From: Tetranychus cinnabarinus
Taxonomy: Eukaryota; Arthropoda; Arachnida; Trombidiformes; Tetranychidae
NCBI GenBank assembly: GCA_022266195.1
Contig: WHVY01000001.1
Coordinates: forward strand, 10,664,001 to 10,728,000
Length of the DNA: 64,000 bases
Direction of reading: 5' to 3'
This document shows, in pieces, positions 63,001 through 64,000 of the stretch. Positions within the stretch are counted from its first letter, which is position 1, and every line of letters begins with the position of its first letter. The position numbers were made by a program, and so were the translations under genes. The notes beneath the pieces are model-generated. The model saw only the letters and a program-made list of their open reading frames with translations, was not told where the DNA came from and ran no database searches.

Positions 63001-64000
63001 TTGCCAAACAGTCGATACAGCAGCGCATCATATTGATTAATCACACAAGTCTTGAGTCTCTTCCATATTTATTGCCCATTGAATCTTTTCTATCAATCAA
63101 TGTTGAATGAAACTTCGGTTTTCGTTCCATCAATTCCCAGACTTAACCGTCAAATATTTTCAACTCAAAAATAGTTGTTATACTCAAAAACGCGAAAAAA
63201 AGATTTAAATTGGATAAAAACATGTATTTAAGACAATCCATTTTTAATCAAAATCACACATTTTTGGATTCTAACTCGACTAACATACTCAGAATAAGAC
63301 TCAACCTGACCGATTCGAACAAACCAAAAAATTTTTCGAATAGTTGATGGCTTAATTTTTCGTGCTTATGCAGCAAAAGCGAAAGATGTGTAAACGAAAA
63401 GACTGTCAAGAAATAGATGATGAAAACGGGCATGAACGCAAAAGTGACACCTGATCAAGCTAAACGTCATAAAATCCGGTTACGTTGACTAAGATACGAT
63501 TAGTGAAAAAGTTTGATATTTGATGACGAAAGTCATTCCGATTTAGAAGGTCACAGTTTCAAGTTCTGAGCTAGAGATTTGCATTTCAAAAATAATGACT
63601 CAGTTCCTGAGAAACCTTTCATTTCCATTTTTATTCTGGACTTGAAGGTTTAAATGGGATTTATTGTTGAATGTTGTGCTTATTTATCTTTAGGATCAAC
63701 AACAGAATTTCAATTTGGAACTCAAATCTCAGATCAAACCTGGCATATGAATAATTGATGAAATAACAATTTTGATTAACTCTTTTCCTAGAATCGTTAA
63801 TTTCTTTCAAATGTTTCCAATCTTCAGCAATGAAAGATGAAAATATCGAGTTATCTTTACTTTTGCTGTCATCAAGTTTACTGAAATGCTTTGCCATAAT
63901 TAACCAAATTACTAAGTCTCTTCACACCAGAACTCAGTCATTTCAACCTTTTCTCCGGCAACTGTTAAACTTGTTCATATTAATTAGAGTGAAGATGGAA
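60036..64000. other. Right end of window, no clear gene
   Basis: 4 kb. Short motifs GATCCG and GACCAAAG recur at 60071-60095 and 60160-60172. A coding-like relic with several short frames lies at about 63368-63570. The minus-strand frame at 63661-63897 shows no recognised domain. The missing 5' exons of RP2 were sought here on the minus strand and not found. Confidence 0.4.

Noticed and set aside
1..64000. CRISPR arrays, bacterial operons, rRNA, intact tRNA genes
   Set aside because: No regularly spaced repeats, no ribosomal sequence and no foldable tRNA recognised; the window is eukaryotic nuclear DNA.

Overview
The window is a strongly AT-rich, intron-containing animal nuclear sequence. 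A Dpr-type immunoglobulin cell-surface gene, GT-AG introns from under 100 bp to almost 10 kb, AATAAA signals and a Tc1-type transposon together point to an arthropod. A mite or other chelicerate is a hunch only; nothing here fixes the species.

Layout. On the minus strand, 1-1473 holds the first three coding exons of a TBC1D8/TBC1D9-type Rab GTPase-activating protein whose gene runs off the left edge. About 1.1 kb upstream of it, also on the minus strand, is a complete-looking Dpr gene: four coding exons spread over 2782-24775, with all junction phases consistent. Its two large introns hold two identical copies of a 163-bp foldback element (15317-15479 and 20547-20709, opposite orientations), a diverged direct repeat near 18.4-19.1 kb, and a decayed coding-like relic near 12.8 kb. 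The region 24.8-45.5 kb is mostly featureless AT-rich DNA. It contains a CT-rich tract that could mark the Dpr promoter or 5' UTR (25.6-25.8 kb) and one nearly intact Tc1-like transposon (32684-34070) with TA target duplication, about 48-bp inverted repeats and a transposase broken by one stop codon.

On the plus strand, 45859-51114 encodes a four-membrane-span protein with a very long proline-, serine- and asparagine-rich tail, in four coding exons. I read it as an ENTREP (FAM189)-type endosomal adaptor. Convergent to it, on the minus strand at 54842-56098, are the last four exons of an RP2 (XRP2) orthologue, the GTPase-activating protein for ARL3; its N-terminal exons were not found. Upstream on the same strand, 57182-57712 is a solitary intact ORF carrying a transposase-type paired helix-turn-helix domain without a catalytic domain. 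The last 6 kb hold a short hairpin element, a possible tRNA-like relic and non-coding sequence.

The genes are not a functional cluster. They act in separate places: vesicle traffic (TBC, ENTREP-like), neuronal cell-surface recognition (Dpr) and ciliary or lipidated-cargo traffic (RP2). The most unusual items are the identical inverted foldback pair inside one pre-mRNA, the D-to-E spacing of the Tc1-like transposase (40 residues), and the lone DNA-binding ORF.
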